A stretch of 64,000 nt of DNA from JAIEPX01 sp963725255 (GCA_963725255.1 CAVRXV010000004.1:248001-312000), one strand, 5' to 3'; positions 9,296 to 18,846 are shown, counted from the first letter of the stretch. Numbers and translations are program-made. Notes: generated from the letters alone by a model not told the origin.

Positions 9296-10648
9296 ATGAT
9301 AGGTAAAGGGCTAACGGCCGTTGTGGGCTTGGGTAAAACCGGGGTGTCTTGTGTGCGTTATTGCATTGAACGAGGTATTCCTGTGGCTGTGACAGACAGT
9401 CGCACAAATCCGCCGGGAATAGCTGAAATTCGGGCGTGTTACCCCAATGTGGTGGTGAAGCATGGTGCTTTTGATCCAGCATTATTAGAAAATGCTAAGC
9501 AGATCATTATTAGTCCGGGAGTGAGTTTGAAGGAGCCGTTAGTTGCTGCGCAAGTGGCAAAAGGTAAGCCGGTGGTGGGTGATATTGAGTTGTTCGTGAG
9601 AGAGGTTAAGGCTCCGATTGTTGCGATCACGGGTTCTAATGGGAAAAGCACCGTGACTACGATGGTGGGTGAGATGGCGCGAGCAGCAGGAATTCGTGTA
9701 AAAGTCGGCGGAAATTTAGGAACGCCTGTTTTGGATTTGCTGGGTCGGAGTGAGGCCGCTTTATACGTTTTAGAGCTTTCGAGTTTTCAACTGGAAACAA
9801 CACCTTCTCTAGCGGCTTTTGCTGCCGTGAATTTAAATGTAACTCCAGATCATATGGATCGTTATGATAGTTTTAGAGAATATCAAAAAGCAAAATTGCG
9901 AATTTATCAAAATTGTAAAAATCCTGTGATTAATGTCGACGATCCTTCGAGCTTTGCAGCTGAAATTCCCATTGAAAATTGTTTACGCTTTAGTGTTGAG
10001 GAAAAAGCGAATTCATTGACGGCGGATTTTTATGTGGCAAAACGTTCGGGTGAATTGTATTTGATGTATAAAGATGGCCCTATTGTTGCAACGAAAACAC
10101 TGACATCATTAATTGGGCGACATCAACTAGCGAATGCGTTGGCCGCTTTAGCGCTTGGAAAAGCGTGCGATTTTCCGATGAAAGATATGGTCAGTACATT
10201 ACAACAATTTAAAAATCTTCCACACCGCTGCCAATTTGTTGCCGAAATAAATCAAGTTCGTTGGTTTAATGATTCCAAAGGTACTAATGTGGGCGCTACG
10301 CAAGCGACTCTTTCGGGAATTGGTCAAGATTGTGAAGGCAAAATTGTTTTGATCGCAGGTGGTCAAGGAAAAAATGCTGATTTTACATCGCTGCGTGATT
10401 CTGTTGGTAAATATGTGAGTCAACTTGTTTTGTTGGGCCAAGATAAAACTCAGTTGCATGATGCCTTGCAAGATGTTGTGCCTGTAACGATGGTATCAGA
10501 TTTATCAGAAGCTGTAACAACAGCAAAATCGCTTGCTGAACCCGGTGATATTGTTTTGCTTTCTCCGGCGTGTGCAAGCCAAGATATGTTCAGGGATTTT
10601 GAAGATCGAGGCGAAAAATTTATGACCTTCGTCAAGGAATTAGCATGA
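9296..10648 (+). CDS. murD: UDP-N-acetylmuramoylalanine--D-glutamate ligase MurD
   Basis: MurD adds D-glutamate to UDP-MurNAc-L-Ala in the cytoplasmic phase of peptidoglycan synthesis. The protein shows the N-terminal Rossmann glycine motif (VVGLGKTGVS), the Mur-ligase ATP loop (AITGSNGKSTVTTM) and the C-terminal WFNDSKGTNVGAT block. The frame opens at 9233, but the 21 extra residues lack homology to the usual MurD start. ATG 9296 (MIGKGLTAVVGLG) fits the family and leaves room for a leader after a weak TATAGT at 9211-9216. The 3' end overlaps ftsW by ATGA, so the two are translationally coupled. It heads the division/cell-wall run. Confidence 0.95.
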   Translation: MIGKGLTAVVGLGKTGVSCVRYCIERGIPVAVTDSRTNPPGIAEIRACYPNVVVKHGAFDPALLENAKQIIISPGVSLKEPLVAAQVAKGKPVVGDIELFVREVKAPIVAITGSNGKSTVTTMVGEMARAAGIRVKVGGNLGTPVLDLLGRSEAALYVLELSSFQLETTPSLAAFAAVNLNVTPDHMDRYDSFREYQKAKLRIYQNCKNPVINVDDPSSFAAEIPIENCLRFSVEEKANSLTADFYVAKRSGELYLMYKDGPIVATKTLTSLIGRHQLANALAALALGKACDFPMKDMVSTLQQFKNLPHRCQFVAEINQVRWFNDSKGTNVGATQATLSGIGQDCEGKIVLIAGGQGKNADFTSLRDSVGKYVSQLVLLGQDKTQLHDALQDVVPVTMVSDLSEAVTTAKSLAEPGDIVLLSPACASQDMFRDFEDRGEKFMTFVKELA

Positions 10649-11835
10649 GGCGCTATCGCCGATCAGGATTTTGGCAAGAATTTACATTGGATTCTTGGAT
10701 CCTGTGTTCTGCATTATTATTAGTGGGTTTAGGTTTGCTGATGGTGACATCAGCTTCGATGGCGGTGTCAGGTAGAGAATTTGATGCTCCATTTCATTTT
10801 CTTTGGCGACAATTAATTCATTTTTGTTTAGGTATTTTTCTCGCTTTTATTGCGGTTCGAGTGAATTTGGAGTGGTGGCAACGAACGAGTGTTATTTGGC
10901 TTGTTGTAGGAATAGTTTTGCTGGCTTTAGTGTTGGTGCCAGGTATTGGGCGACATGTTAATGGCAGTATTCGTTGGATAAATTTAGGCCCGATTTCACT
11001 CCAAGTTTCTGAGCTCGCTAAATTTAGTGTCATCCTTTATCTTGCGAGTTATTTGGTAAGACGTTCTGAAGAAGTGCAAACTCGAGTCATTGGTTTTATA
11101 AAGCCCATGTTGATTTTAGGATTGGTCGCTTTGCTATTATTACTTGAGCCAGATTTTGGCGCTATGGTAGTTATTATGGCAACCTCATTAGCGATGATGT
11201 TTTTGGCGGGCGTGCGTTTGTGGCAATATGCCTTCTTGTTTTTAGTCGTAGCCACTGGTTTGGCGGGATTGGCTTTTAGTTCACCTTATCGTTTAGCGAG
11301 ATTAACAGGATTTTTACATCCGTGGGCAAATCAATTTGATTCCGGATATCAATTAACGCAATCATTAATTGCTTTTGGACGTGGAGGAATTTTTGGTGTA
11401 GGACTGGGTGATAGTATTCAAAAACTATTTTATTTACCCGAGGCGCACACCGATTTTGTATTTGCTGTGCTTGCGGAAGAATTGGGATTGTTGGGTGGTA
11501 TTGCAGTCGTAATTTTATTCGGAGTTTTAGTTGGACGTGCAATGTGGTTAGGCCGTAAAGCGTATCAGTTAGAAGATTTTTTTGCAGCCTATTTAGCGTA
11601 TGGGCTTGGATTATGGATTGCTTTTCAGGCGATGGTTAATATTGGCGTAAATGCAGGATTGTTACCCACAAAAGGATTAACATTACCTCTGATGAGTTAC
11701 GGAGGAAGTAGTGTGTTAATTAATTGTGTGGTTGTTGCAGTGCTTCTTAGGATCAGCAGTGATATTGCTCCATTAGTGCAGTCGTCATCACGGCGGAAAA
11801 TTTCAACACGAAGTAATAGAGGTTTAGTGACATGA
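10645..11835 (+). CDS. ftsW: Septal peptidoglycan polymerase FtsW
   Basis: A SEDS-family membrane glycosyltransferase that polymerises lipid II at the division septum with FtsI. The 396 residues contain about ten hydrophobic segments, the periplasmic loop sequence LPEAHTDFVFAVLAEELG and the GLTLPLMSYGGSS block near the C-terminus, all typical of FtsW/RodA. The start overlaps the murD stop and the stop overlaps the murC start (ATGA in both cases). In Legionella and Coxiella murG follows at this point; here murC follows directly. Confidence 0.96.
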   Translation: MRRYRRSGFWQEFTLDSWILCSALLLVGLGLLMVTSASMAVSGREFDAPFHFLWRQLIHFCLGIFLAFIAVRVNLEWWQRTSVIWLVVGIVLLALVLVPGIGRHVNGSIRWINLGPISLQVSELAKFSVILYLASYLVRRSEEVQTRVIGFIKPMLILGLVALLLLLEPDFGAMVVIMATSLAMMFLAGVRLWQYAFLFLVVATGLAGLAFSSPYRLARLTGFLHPWANQFDSGYQLTQSLIAFGRGGIFGVGLGDSIQKLFYLPEAHTDFVFAVLAEELGLLGGIAVVILFGVLVGRAMWLGRKAYQLEDFFAAYLAYGLGLWIAFQAMVNIGVNAGLLPTKGLTLPLMSYGGSSVLINCVVVAVLLRISSDIAPLVQSSSRRKISTRSNRGLVT

Positions 11836-13244
11836 CAGAAAGTGGAGCGATCACATTAGATCAGACACAGCCTATTCATTTTGTTGGCATCGGTGGTGCC
11901 GGTATGAGTGGAATTGCTGAAGTATTATTAACTAAAGGCCATTTGATTAGTGGCTCTGATTCGAATGAAAGTGAAGCGACATCTCGCTTAAGAAATTTAG
12001 GGGCGCAAGTTCACATTGGACATCATGCGGAGCATGTGAATGATGCTGCTGTTGTCGTGTTATCCAGTGCTGTAAAATCCGATAATCCAGAAGTATTAAG
12101 AGCTCAAGAACGTAATATTCCAATTTTACCTCGCGCAAAAATGCTCGCGTTATTGATGCAATCATATCAAAGCATAGTTGTTGCAGGCACGCACGGAAAA
12201 ACAACGACGACCAGTTTAATCGCGAGTGTTTTAGCGGAAGCAAAATTAGATCCGACCTTTGTAATAGGTGGATTATTAAAGAGTGCCGGATGTAATGCGC
12301 AATTAGGTTACAGCTCTTATTTTGTTGCGGAAGCTGATGAGAGTGATGCATCATTTTTATTTTTGCAACCAGAAGTGGCAATTGTAACTAATATTGATGC
12401 TGATCATCTTTCAACCTACGGCGGTGATTTTAGTCGATTAAAAGCCGCATTTTTAGAGTTTCTTGAAAAAGTGCCTGAGCATGGGGCGAAAGTACTTTGT
12501 GGTGATGATCCTGTTATTTTAGAATTGATACCTAAACTATCTGGAAAAATAATGACGTATGGTTTTGGTAGTGAAAATACAATTCGAGCTGAAAATTATC
12601 AGCAACATAATTTAATGGCAACTTTTACTCTTGTTGATTCTAATTTAAATAAAAGATTTGAGGTAAAACTCGCCATACCAGGGCGTCATAATGTATTAAA
12701 TGCGCTTGCGACTTATGCTGTTGCTCAGCACTATGGAATTGATCCACAAAAAACGTTCGCCGCCTTGGAGAAATTTCAAGGAGTAGGGCGACGTTTTCAA
12801 TTGTATGGTGATATCAAGATTCCGACAGGATCTTTTGCTTTAGTAGATGATTATGGTCATCATCCTCGAGAATTACAGGTGACTATCGATGCCGTGCGAA
12901 ACGTTTGGCCGAGTCGTCGTTTAGTAATGGTTTTTCAGCCTCATCGTTATTCTCGTACGTCTGAATTAATGGATGAGTTTGTCAATGTGTTAAAAACTGT
13001 TGATCTAATAATTCTATTGGAAATTTATTCTGCTGGTGAGGCGCCGATCCCTGGAATTACAAGTGAAGTGTTAGCTTCGCAATTTAACAAACAATCTAAT
13101 GTGCCACTTGTTTTAGTGCAAAAAGCGGAAAATGTGATAGCAGAAATAAATCGTCTGGTGCAAAATGACGATGTTGTATTGATCCAAGGTGCGGGTAGTG
13201 TGGGTAAAATTGCTCCACAAATTGCTGCGCATTCTGGAATTTAA
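11832..13244 (+). CDS. murC: UDP-N-acetylmuramate--L-alanine ligase MurC
   Basis: MurC adds L-alanine to UDP-MurNAc, the first peptide step of peptidoglycan precursor synthesis. The 470-aa protein has the N-terminal nucleotide-binding GIGGAGMSGIAEVL motif, the ATP loop VVAGTHGKTTTTS, the EADESDASF block and the C-terminal DDYGHHPRE and FQPHRYSRT motifs that separate MurC from the other Mur ligases. It overlaps ftsW by four bases and is followed 16 bp later by ddl. In relatives murB lies between murC and ddl, sometimes fused; here there is neither gene nor remnant. Confidence 0.96.
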   Translation: MTESGAITLDQTQPIHFVGIGGAGMSGIAEVLLTKGHLISGSDSNESEATSRLRNLGAQVHIGHHAEHVNDAAVVVLSSAVKSDNPEVLRAQERNIPILPRAKMLALLMQSYQSIVVAGTHGKTTTTSLIASVLAEAKLDPTFVIGGLLKSAGCNAQLGYSSYFVAEADESDASFLFLQPEVAIVTNIDADHLSTYGGDFSRLKAAFLEFLEKVPEHGAKVLCGDDPVILELIPKLSGKIMTYGFGSENTIRAENYQQHNLMATFTLVDSNLNKRFEVKLAIPGRHNVLNALATYAVAQHYGIDPQKTFAALEKFQGVGRRFQLYGDIKIPTGSFALVDDYGHHPRELQVTIDAVRNVWPSRRLVMVFQPHRYSRTSELMDEFVNVLKTVDLIILLEIYSAGEAPIPGITSEVLASQFNKQSNVPLVLVQKAENVIAEINRLVQNDDVVLIQGAGSVGKIAPQIAAHSGI

Positions 13245-13260
13245 ATAAAGGAAAATACTG

Positions 13261-14232
13261 ATGTTAAAAACAGATGCTCAAGTAAAATCAAACTGGGTAT
13301 TGGCCAGTAAAGATAAAGATCCGCGTGCATTGGGTCGAGTTGCTGTACTAATGGGTGGGAATTCTTCCGAGCGAGAAGTTTCTTTGGTGACAGGACGTAA
13401 TATTTTGGCTGCACTCCAACGTAGTGGAGTTGACGCCTACTCTATAGACGTAGATGAAAACATCAGTGAAGACTTGCGAAAAGATCGCCCCGATCGCGTT
13501 TTTATAGCGCTTCATGGACCCGGTGGAGAAGACGGTAAAATTCAAGGATTATTGCAAGAAATGAATATTCCATTTACGGGAAGTGATGTTTCGTCTTCTG
13601 CATTAACGATGAATAAAATTTTTACAAAATGTGTTTGGGGATATCACGGAATTCCTACGCCACCGATGATTATTGTAGATCATGATCCTGATTATCTTGA
13701 GAGCGCTAAAAAGTTGGGTTTACCTTTATGTGTAAAACCTTCCAATGAAGGCTCAACGATGGGTGTTACTCGTGTGAATGATTGGTCTGAAATTGAGGCT
13801 GCTATAAATATGGCTCATCAATACGAAATCAATACAATGATCGAACCTTGGATCGAAGGTCGTGAATTAACGGTTGGAATCATCGGAAATTATGCGTTAC
13901 CTATCATCGAAATTCGTCCAAAAATGGGATTTTATGATTATGATTCCAAATATATTAAAGGGTCGACAGATTATCTTTGCCCCGCACCACTTTCAGACGC
14001 TTTAAGTAGTGCAATTCGTGCAGTATGTTTGCGTGCATTTCAACTGACTGGTTGTAGTGGTTGGGGAAGAATTGATTTGATGTTAGATAATCAAGATCGA
14101 TTTTGGTTGCTGGAATTAAATACGATTCCTGGTATGACAGAAACAAGTTTAGTACCTAAAGCAGCAAAAGCAGAAGGGGTTGATTTCGATCAACTCGTTT
14201 ACGAAATTTTATGGTTGAGTGTTGATCAATGA
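13261..14232 (+). CDS. ddl: D-alanine--D-alanine ligase
   Basis: Joins two D-alanines, in an ATP-dependent reaction, for the end of the peptidoglycan stem peptide. The 323 residues form an ATP-grasp enzyme with VAVLMGGNSSEREVSL near the N-terminus, ALHGPGGEDGKIQG, KPSNEGSTMGV and WGRIDLMLD; the metal- and substrate-binding ELNTIPGMTETS block closes the protein. The ATG has AAGGA eight bases upstream. About 25 residues precede the first conserved motif, slightly more than usual. The stop overlaps the ftsQ start, as in other division clusters, consistent with DdlB. Confidence 0.95.
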   Translation: MLKTDAQVKSNWVLASKDKDPRALGRVAVLMGGNSSEREVSLVTGRNILAALQRSGVDAYSIDVDENISEDLRKDRPDRVFIALHGPGGEDGKIQGLLQEMNIPFTGSDVSSSALTMNKIFTKCVWGYHGIPTPPMIIVDHDPDYLESAKKLGLPLCVKPSNEGSTMGVTRVNDWSEIEAAINMAHQYEINTMIEPWIEGRELTVGIIGNYALPIIEIRPKMGFYDYDSKYIKGSTDYLCPAPLSDALSSAIRAVCLRAFQLTGCSGWGRIDLMLDNQDRFWLLELNTIPGMTETSLVPKAAKAEGVDFDQLVYEILWLSVDQ

Positions 14233-14933
14233 AGCAAGTGAAGCACAAAGTGAGAATTTTTCGAACTTTGTTAATTCTCTTGAGTTTTATAGGTGTTATT
14301 TGGGGTGGATATTGGGGTTACAACTGGTTTATCAGTCCAAAGAATATGCCTTTAGAACATATTGTTTTGCAAGCGCCATTTCAGCATGTGACGAAAAAAG
14401 CACTTGAAGAACATATTACGCCTTACATGAAAAAAAATTTTATGACTATGGATGCTGAACATTTACAGCATGAATTGCGAGAACTTCCTTGGGTAAAAAA
14501 AATTCAATTACGACGTGTGTGGCCCAATACTTTAGTTGTGACTGTAGTTGAGCAACAAGCTTTAGGGAAGTGGCGAGATAAAGGGGCTGTGAATGCGGAC
14601 GGGGAGATTTTTAAAGCACAAGCAGATTCAATTCCTGCTGATTTGCCCGAATTTATCGGGCCGCCTGATATGGCTAAGTCGATGGTAGAGCACTATCAGC
14701 AGTTTCAAGCTCTGTTAGCAAAAGAAAAACTTAAAATAATCGCAGTGAAAGTGAATCCTCGTCATGCATGGGAGATTCAGTTGGAAGGAGGAGCCGTGAT
14801 AAAGCTCGGCCAAAGTCAGCATCAGGAACGATTGGCCTTGGTCGTAAAAGCTTGGCCTACGCTGACAAAAGACGGCACTAAAACGTTGCATAACGTAGAT
14901 GCTCGATATACCAATGGTATTGCTACCAATTAA
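14229..14933 (+). CDS. ftsQ: Cell division protein FtsQ
   Basis: FtsQ links early and late divisome proteins in a complex with FtsB and FtsL. The 234 residues begin with a short basic cytoplasmic part and one membrane helix (~10-35), followed by a POTRA-like region (HIVLQAPFQHVTKKALEEHI) and the beta domain with the LPWVKKIQLRRVWPNTLVVT block typical of the family. It is shorter than the E. coli protein (276 aa). The last 214 bp (14720-14933) recur at 21595-21808. Normally ftsA follows at once; here it lies 9.8 kb downstream. Confidence 0.94.
   Translation: MKQVKHKVRIFRTLLILLSFIGVIWGGYWGYNWFISPKNMPLEHIVLQAPFQHVTKKALEEHITPYMKKNFMTMDAEHLQHELRELPWVKKIQLRRVWPNTLVVTVVEQQALGKWRDKGAVNADGEIFKAQADSIPADLPEFIGPPDMAKSMVEHYQQFQALLAKEKLKIIAVKVNPRHAWEIQLEGGAVIKLGQSQHQERLALVVKAWPTLTKDGTKTLHNVDARYTNGIATN
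14720..14933 (+). repeat. ftsQ 3'-end direct repeat, copy inside the intact gene
   Basis: This 214-bp stretch is repeated in the same orientation at 21595-21808 with four substitutions and no indels that I can find. All four fall at silent codon positions (GCA/GCG, GTC/GTG, CTG/TTG, ACC/ACT). Confidence 0.93.
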
Positions 14934-15085
14934 TCTCTTGAAGATACTTTTTTTAATTTACTTTATTATTCGTTGATACTTTTGAATATTGTAATAATCT
15001 CCCACTGAAATGTTATGGTAACATTTAATTAATAAGCAAGGGGCTCTGAATAAAATATTTGAAAAGTAAACTTGCTTATAAGCTC

Positions 15086-15260
15086 ACATAAAAAATGGTT
15101 CGCTTGAGAGATTGACTGGGCAAGACAACCTTTTCAAGAACGCCGTGAATCCATCCCTGGAGGCTTCGGTCGAAACATCCTGTTTCTCACGATCTTGAAA
15201 AGGGTGATCTTACCCAGTCTTCAAGACTCCGTGCTGACATTCAATTATTTGGCTCTGGAT
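15086..15260 (+). repeat. Palindromic element A, copy 1
   Basis: The stretch between ftsQ and the next gene (14934-15466) has no convincing gene. It contains a long imperfect inverted repeat: left arm 15114-15139 (starting GACTGGGCAAGAC), right arm 15193-15219 (ending CCCAGTC), and a conserved ~53-nt loop reading CGCCGTGAATCCATCCCTGG and onward. Similarity to copy 2 continues beyond the palindrome to about 15365. Confidence 0.9.
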
Positions 15261-15466
15261 AGTCTTTTCGAAACTCAACTTATATTTATCAGCTTTTTAG
15301 AAGCAATAAAAGTTAACTTGTCTAAATTTATGTGTCCTAAGAATCAGATTATTTTTCTATTTCAAATGGCTTGTATGAATTTACCTTTTGATTCCCTGCT
15401 AAGGTCTATTCTTGGCCAATTTGACATAAATAGACTATAATTAATACATGTGAATGAGGTGTTATC

Positions 15467-15862
15467 ATGATTTATACAACCAAAGAAAGTAAAAGACAAC
15501 TGCTTGAAATCTTTGAATCAATGGAGAAAGATATTTCTGTCTTGTTTGATTCTTTCGATAAACTTAGAGCTGAGATTACCCCGGAAAAATTAGATAGCTT
15601 TCTTGATTATTTGTATTTTTTCCAAGGAATAGTGATTTTACAATGTCGATTTTTGGGTTATGAAGACTCAAATTTATCAGATACTATCACAGTTTTAAAA
15701 CAGAAATATCCCGAAAAATTTCATGGGTTACCTGACTTTGGTTTTTGGAGAGAGATAGTCAAATTGGAGGAGCGAAATTTAAATGTACTCAGTGATTTGA
15801 TTTTAGGTTTAGAGCCTCAGTTGAGTGAGATCAAATTCTCTAATTATAAACCCTCGCAATGA
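15467..15862 (+). CDS. Hypothetical protein, 131 aa
   Basis: Not recognised. The ATG is preceded by GAGGTG at good spacing. The product is acidic and predicted mainly helical, with no membrane segment and no signal peptide. Hydrophobic and charged residues alternate (MEKDISVLFDSFDKLRAEI), suggesting a small helical bundle. It is the first gene of the cassette inserted between ftsQ and ftsA and is convergent with the next gene, 30 bp away. Confidence 0.65.
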   Translation: MIYTTKESKRQLLEIFESMEKDISVLFDSFDKLRAEITPEKLDSFLDYLYFFQGIVILQCRFLGYEDSNLSDTITVLKQKYPEKFHGLPDFGFWREIVKLEERNLNVLSDLILGLEPQLSEIKFSNYKPSQ

Positions 15863-15891
15863 TTCGAATAAAATAATTTTCTGCCTTTCGC

Positions 15892-16947
15892 CTAGTATTT
15901 TAATCTTGCAGAAGAAGGTTCAACGTTAAGTTTTTTTGATTCAAGGCCAGCTCGTACAGAGTCATTATGAGTATCATTCACAACTTTTACAGTTGCCCCT
16001 CCTGGAACAGCATTTGATAATTTTGCCGAAATATTTGCCATTTGTTCCGAAGCTGCTGTTTGTTTAGCAGGATCTCGAGAAATGGCAGCACTTAATTGTA
16101 TTTGTGAATTATCTTTTGATTCACGAACAGTAACTGTTGTTTCATTTGTACCTTTCGTAGGCTTCACTTCAGATCGTTTTTCAGCTGCGCTATCAAATAA
16201 CGTTTTACTAATGATAGATTTAGCGTCCATTTTTCCGGCATCTGAATAAATTGTCACAACAACATTATCTTTAACTTCCGTAGCATCTTTTCGAGATCGA
16301 CTAACAGATAGCATCGATTTAATTCTACCCGTTAATGATGCTGAATTATCCTGCTTTGCTTGAGTTGGTTCAATTTCACTTGCTTTTTGCGCTACTGGTT
16401 TTGGTGGTGGGGCTACCCTTGTCTGTACTGCGGGTTTTGGAGGCGGAGCGGCTGGCTGAGGTTGTTGTGCTTGTACCGAACCCTCAGTAATTCTTTTTGC
16501 TTCATCAAAAGCCATGTTAATGCTAGTTGTGCTGTTTAGTTTCACTGGGACGACACGTACTTCCATCATTTCTCCCATTTCTGAAAGTTTTTCTGATGTG
16601 TCGGGTCTAGGAGCTACATTGCTAACGACCCCGAGCAATATTACCCGATCATTCGCAACCCCTGCTCTTGCGAGCTCATCCATCCACCCAGTTATTTTTG
16701 AGTTTTCTATAGGCTCAGATAACTTAACAGGAACGATAACGACGTTAGGTTTAAATCGCTGAATTTCGGCTGTTATATTAACTGCTCTAAACCTTTCTTC
16801 TAAACTTCCAGCGCAGATTTTTTCATCACCATGATCGATAATTGAATTCTCGCCAGTCTTAAAGGTCCTATTTGAATTATCTCCAATATGGGCCTTGATG
16901 AATTGCGTCATTTCAGGGTCTTGCCCCTCACATACATACACTTTCAT
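15892..16947 (-). CDS. Hypothetical two-domain protein with Rossmann-like N-terminus and proline-rich linker
   Basis: 351 residues with GGGAG upstream of the ATG. Residues 1-150 alternate beta strands and helices (MKVYVCEGQDPE; NVVIVPVKL; DRVILLGVV; EVRVVPVKLNSTTS) in a way reminiscent of a receiver or other Rossmann-like domain, though the phosphoacceptor pattern is not convincing. Residues ~158-190 are a proline-rich linker (QPAAPPPKPAV; RVAPPPKPVAQK). The C-terminal ~130 residues are rich in Ser, Thr, Lys and Val with strand-like blocks (NVVVTIYSDAG; ETTVTVRES; GATVKVVNDT). No family is assigned. The proline-rich linker between domains is common in secreted effectors, which is only suggestive. 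Confidence 0.7.
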   Translation of the reverse strand: MKVYVCEGQDPEMTQFIKAHIGDNSNRTFKTGENSIIDHGDEKICAGSLEERFRAVNITAEIQRFKPNVVIVPVKLSEPIENSKITGWMDELARAGVANDRVILLGVVSNVAPRPDTSEKLSEMGEMMEVRVVPVKLNSTTSINMAFDEAKRITEGSVQAQQPQPAAPPPKPAVQTRVAPPPKPVAQKASEIEPTQAKQDNSASLTGRIKSMLSVSRSRKDATEVKDNVVVTIYSDAGKMDAKSIISKTLFDSAAEKRSEVKPTKGTNETTVTVRESKDNSQIQLSAAISRDPAKQTAASEQMANISAKLSNAVPGGATVKVVNDTHNDSVRAGLESKKLNVEPSSARLKY

Positions 16948-17191
16948 GATTATTACTCCCGTACGTTATCTCTATTATTAGTATAGCATATTATTGAGAG
17001 TGTTTCCGGAATGAATTTTAAGTAGCAATAATGTGAGCGCGTATTTAAATATGCTATTATAATAAATAAAATCAGTATTTTACTTAAAAATAGTAATTTA
17101 TATGAGGACTAGAATTAATATTTCATTCTAATTATCACACGATATTATTTCTTATAGTTAATTAAATTCTTGTATTTTATTCTTGATCGCA

Positions 17192-18745
17192 TTATATCCC
17201 CATTGATTGGTTCAGATCCTCAGCTTGATCTGCCATTTCTAACGCTCTTTTAGTTTCTTTATCCACCCACTCTATCATTACTGGGTTTTCAGATGCCTGA
17301 GCATCCTCCATAAGGGCATCACGGCCGAGAAGATATTCATCACCAAATCGACGAATAAACTGTTGAGCAAAATACAAGTGACCATGTTTAACAGCTTCAT
17401 TCAAATCTGATCGCTTATCTTCATCAGAAATTTCTGGGATCCACTTGCCAAGGTTACCAATATAAGAAGAAGCATTCATGTTAATCAAGGCACAATATTT
17501 CCTCCAATTGCCATGTCTCGCTACGTAATAATAGACGCCTTTGTGGTTTTCATCACGGCAAACGAATATGAGCCCTTTTGTCAATTTTTGAAAATGATCT
17601 AGTAGGTGAAATTGTCCGTATTCGGCAGCTGTGTGAATGCCGTGTTTTACCCTTCTGAATCTTACTTCAAACCAGGCTTTCTCAATAAGAAAATCAACCG
17701 TTGCAATTTGACCACCTTGACAAGCATAATCGAAAACAGTATTTCCACTGATCTTAAATTGAGTAAAATCGATATTAGGACATGTTTCCAATAAAGCTAA
17801 AAATCGATTGTGATCATATTTAGCAGCATAGCAGGTTACAATTGCTCTTTGTTCTTCTGTTAATTCTAGTCCACGTGCAATTAGTTTATCATAAACATCC
17901 CAATGATTATATGTGGCAGCTAGCAGTGGATATGACAGACCAACGTTAAGATCAGCGCCCGCTTCAACGAGCTCCCAGAATAAGTTTTTCATTCCTGAAA
18001 TTAATATACTGTGAAGCTCAGATATACCGGTTTCATCAAGTTCTATATCTTGAATCAAGCCGGGTATTGTGAATTGAAATCCAAAAGTGTTGACAAAATA
18101 TCGAACAACGTCTTCACTGCCAGTAACAATAGCAACCATATAGGGAAGTAAATCATCGTTATTAAAATTCGCAAAATAAACGGGTATTATCTTCTTAAGC
18201 ACTTCTACATGATTTCCAGCCGCTAGATAAGATAGCACACCATGCCCTTTTGTATCTTTGACAAGAGACATCTTATCTCCAGGAAGTAGTTCAATTAGCG
18301 CATCTTCTAACCCCATCAGCGCCACTACACACCATTCAGCTTCTGGGTCTAAGATAAGCTCTAAAAAAACTTCTGGATCGCGCATAAATATCGCAGGTAT
18401 AGCATAGTAATTAGGAGCATACCTCTTAAATATATCAGCTTCCATCATTCCTAATGGTACAACGCCAGTATCATAGGTTTTTTGTTTCATAAGATCATGT
18501 AGTCCGACTTTATAGAAGCCAGTGCATGTTTTAGCTAAACTCCATTGATCAGAATAGGAGAGTTGTTGATCTTTGAATATTCGCCATTTTACATCTGCTG
18601 GTAAACCCGCTAATGAAAGGGGGTTGATAGGTTCTGTGGGAGCATCTGTATTTGTAGAGGCAATAACATCTAAGGCTTCTTCGGTGCTTTCAGACAGTGT
18701 TTGATCTTTCTGTGAATCATTAATGGGTTGCTTTTCTGTACTCAT
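17192..18745 (-). CDS. F-box and ankyrin-repeat protein, candidate host-ubiquitin effector
   Basis: The frame opens at 18829, but ATG 18745 (MSTEKQPINDS) with AGGTG upstream is the better start, giving 517 residues. After a polar N-terminus, residues ~41-80 read LAGLPADVKWRIFKDQQLS then YSDQWSLAKTCTGFYKVG, matching the F-box pattern LPxxxxxxIF...LSxxDxxxLxxxCxxF. The rest carries degenerate ankyrin-like helical pairs (GHGVLSYLAAGNHVEVLKKI; GNTVFDYACQGGQIATVDFL; HGIHTAAEYGQFHLLDHF). F-box proteins bind Skp1 in eukaryotic SCF ubiquitin ligases, and bacteria have no SCF, so a host target is likely. Legionella AnkB has the same F-box-plus-ankyrin build. The F-box call is by eye. Confidence 0.8.
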   Translation of the reverse strand: MSTEKQPINDSQKDQTLSESTEEALDVIASTNTDAPTEPINPLSLAGLPADVKWRIFKDQQLSYSDQWSLAKTCTGFYKVGLHDLMKQKTYDTGVVPLGMMEADIFKRYAPNYYAIPAIFMRDPEVFLELILDPEAEWCVVALMGLEDALIELLPGDKMSLVKDTKGHGVLSYLAAGNHVEVLKKIIPVYFANFNNDDLLPYMVAIVTGSEDVVRYFVNTFGFQFTIPGLIQDIELDETGISELHSILISGMKNLFWELVEAGADLNVGLSYPLLAATYNHWDVYDKLIARGLELTEEQRAIVTCYAAKYDHNRFLALLETCPNIDFTQFKISGNTVFDYACQGGQIATVDFLIEKAWFEVRFRRVKHGIHTAAEYGQFHLLDHFQKLTKGLIFVCRDENHKGVYYYVARHGNWRKYCALINMNASSYIGNLGKWIPEISDEDKRSDLNEAVKHGHLYFAQQFIRRFGDEYLLGRDALMEDAQASENPVMIEWVDKETKRALEMADQAEDLNQSMGI

Positions 18746-18846
18746 ACGTAAACACCTATAAAAATAGTTAAAAGAGGTAAATTTGTTGATTCCGAGCGGC
18801 ACTTTAACATATTCTATCATAAAGATCAAGAAGATTAAGCTTCAGT

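Noticed and set aside
14934..15466. 81-aa frame at 15195-15440 after ftsQ
   Set aside because: It begins inside the palindromic element and has no ribosome site or conserved composition.
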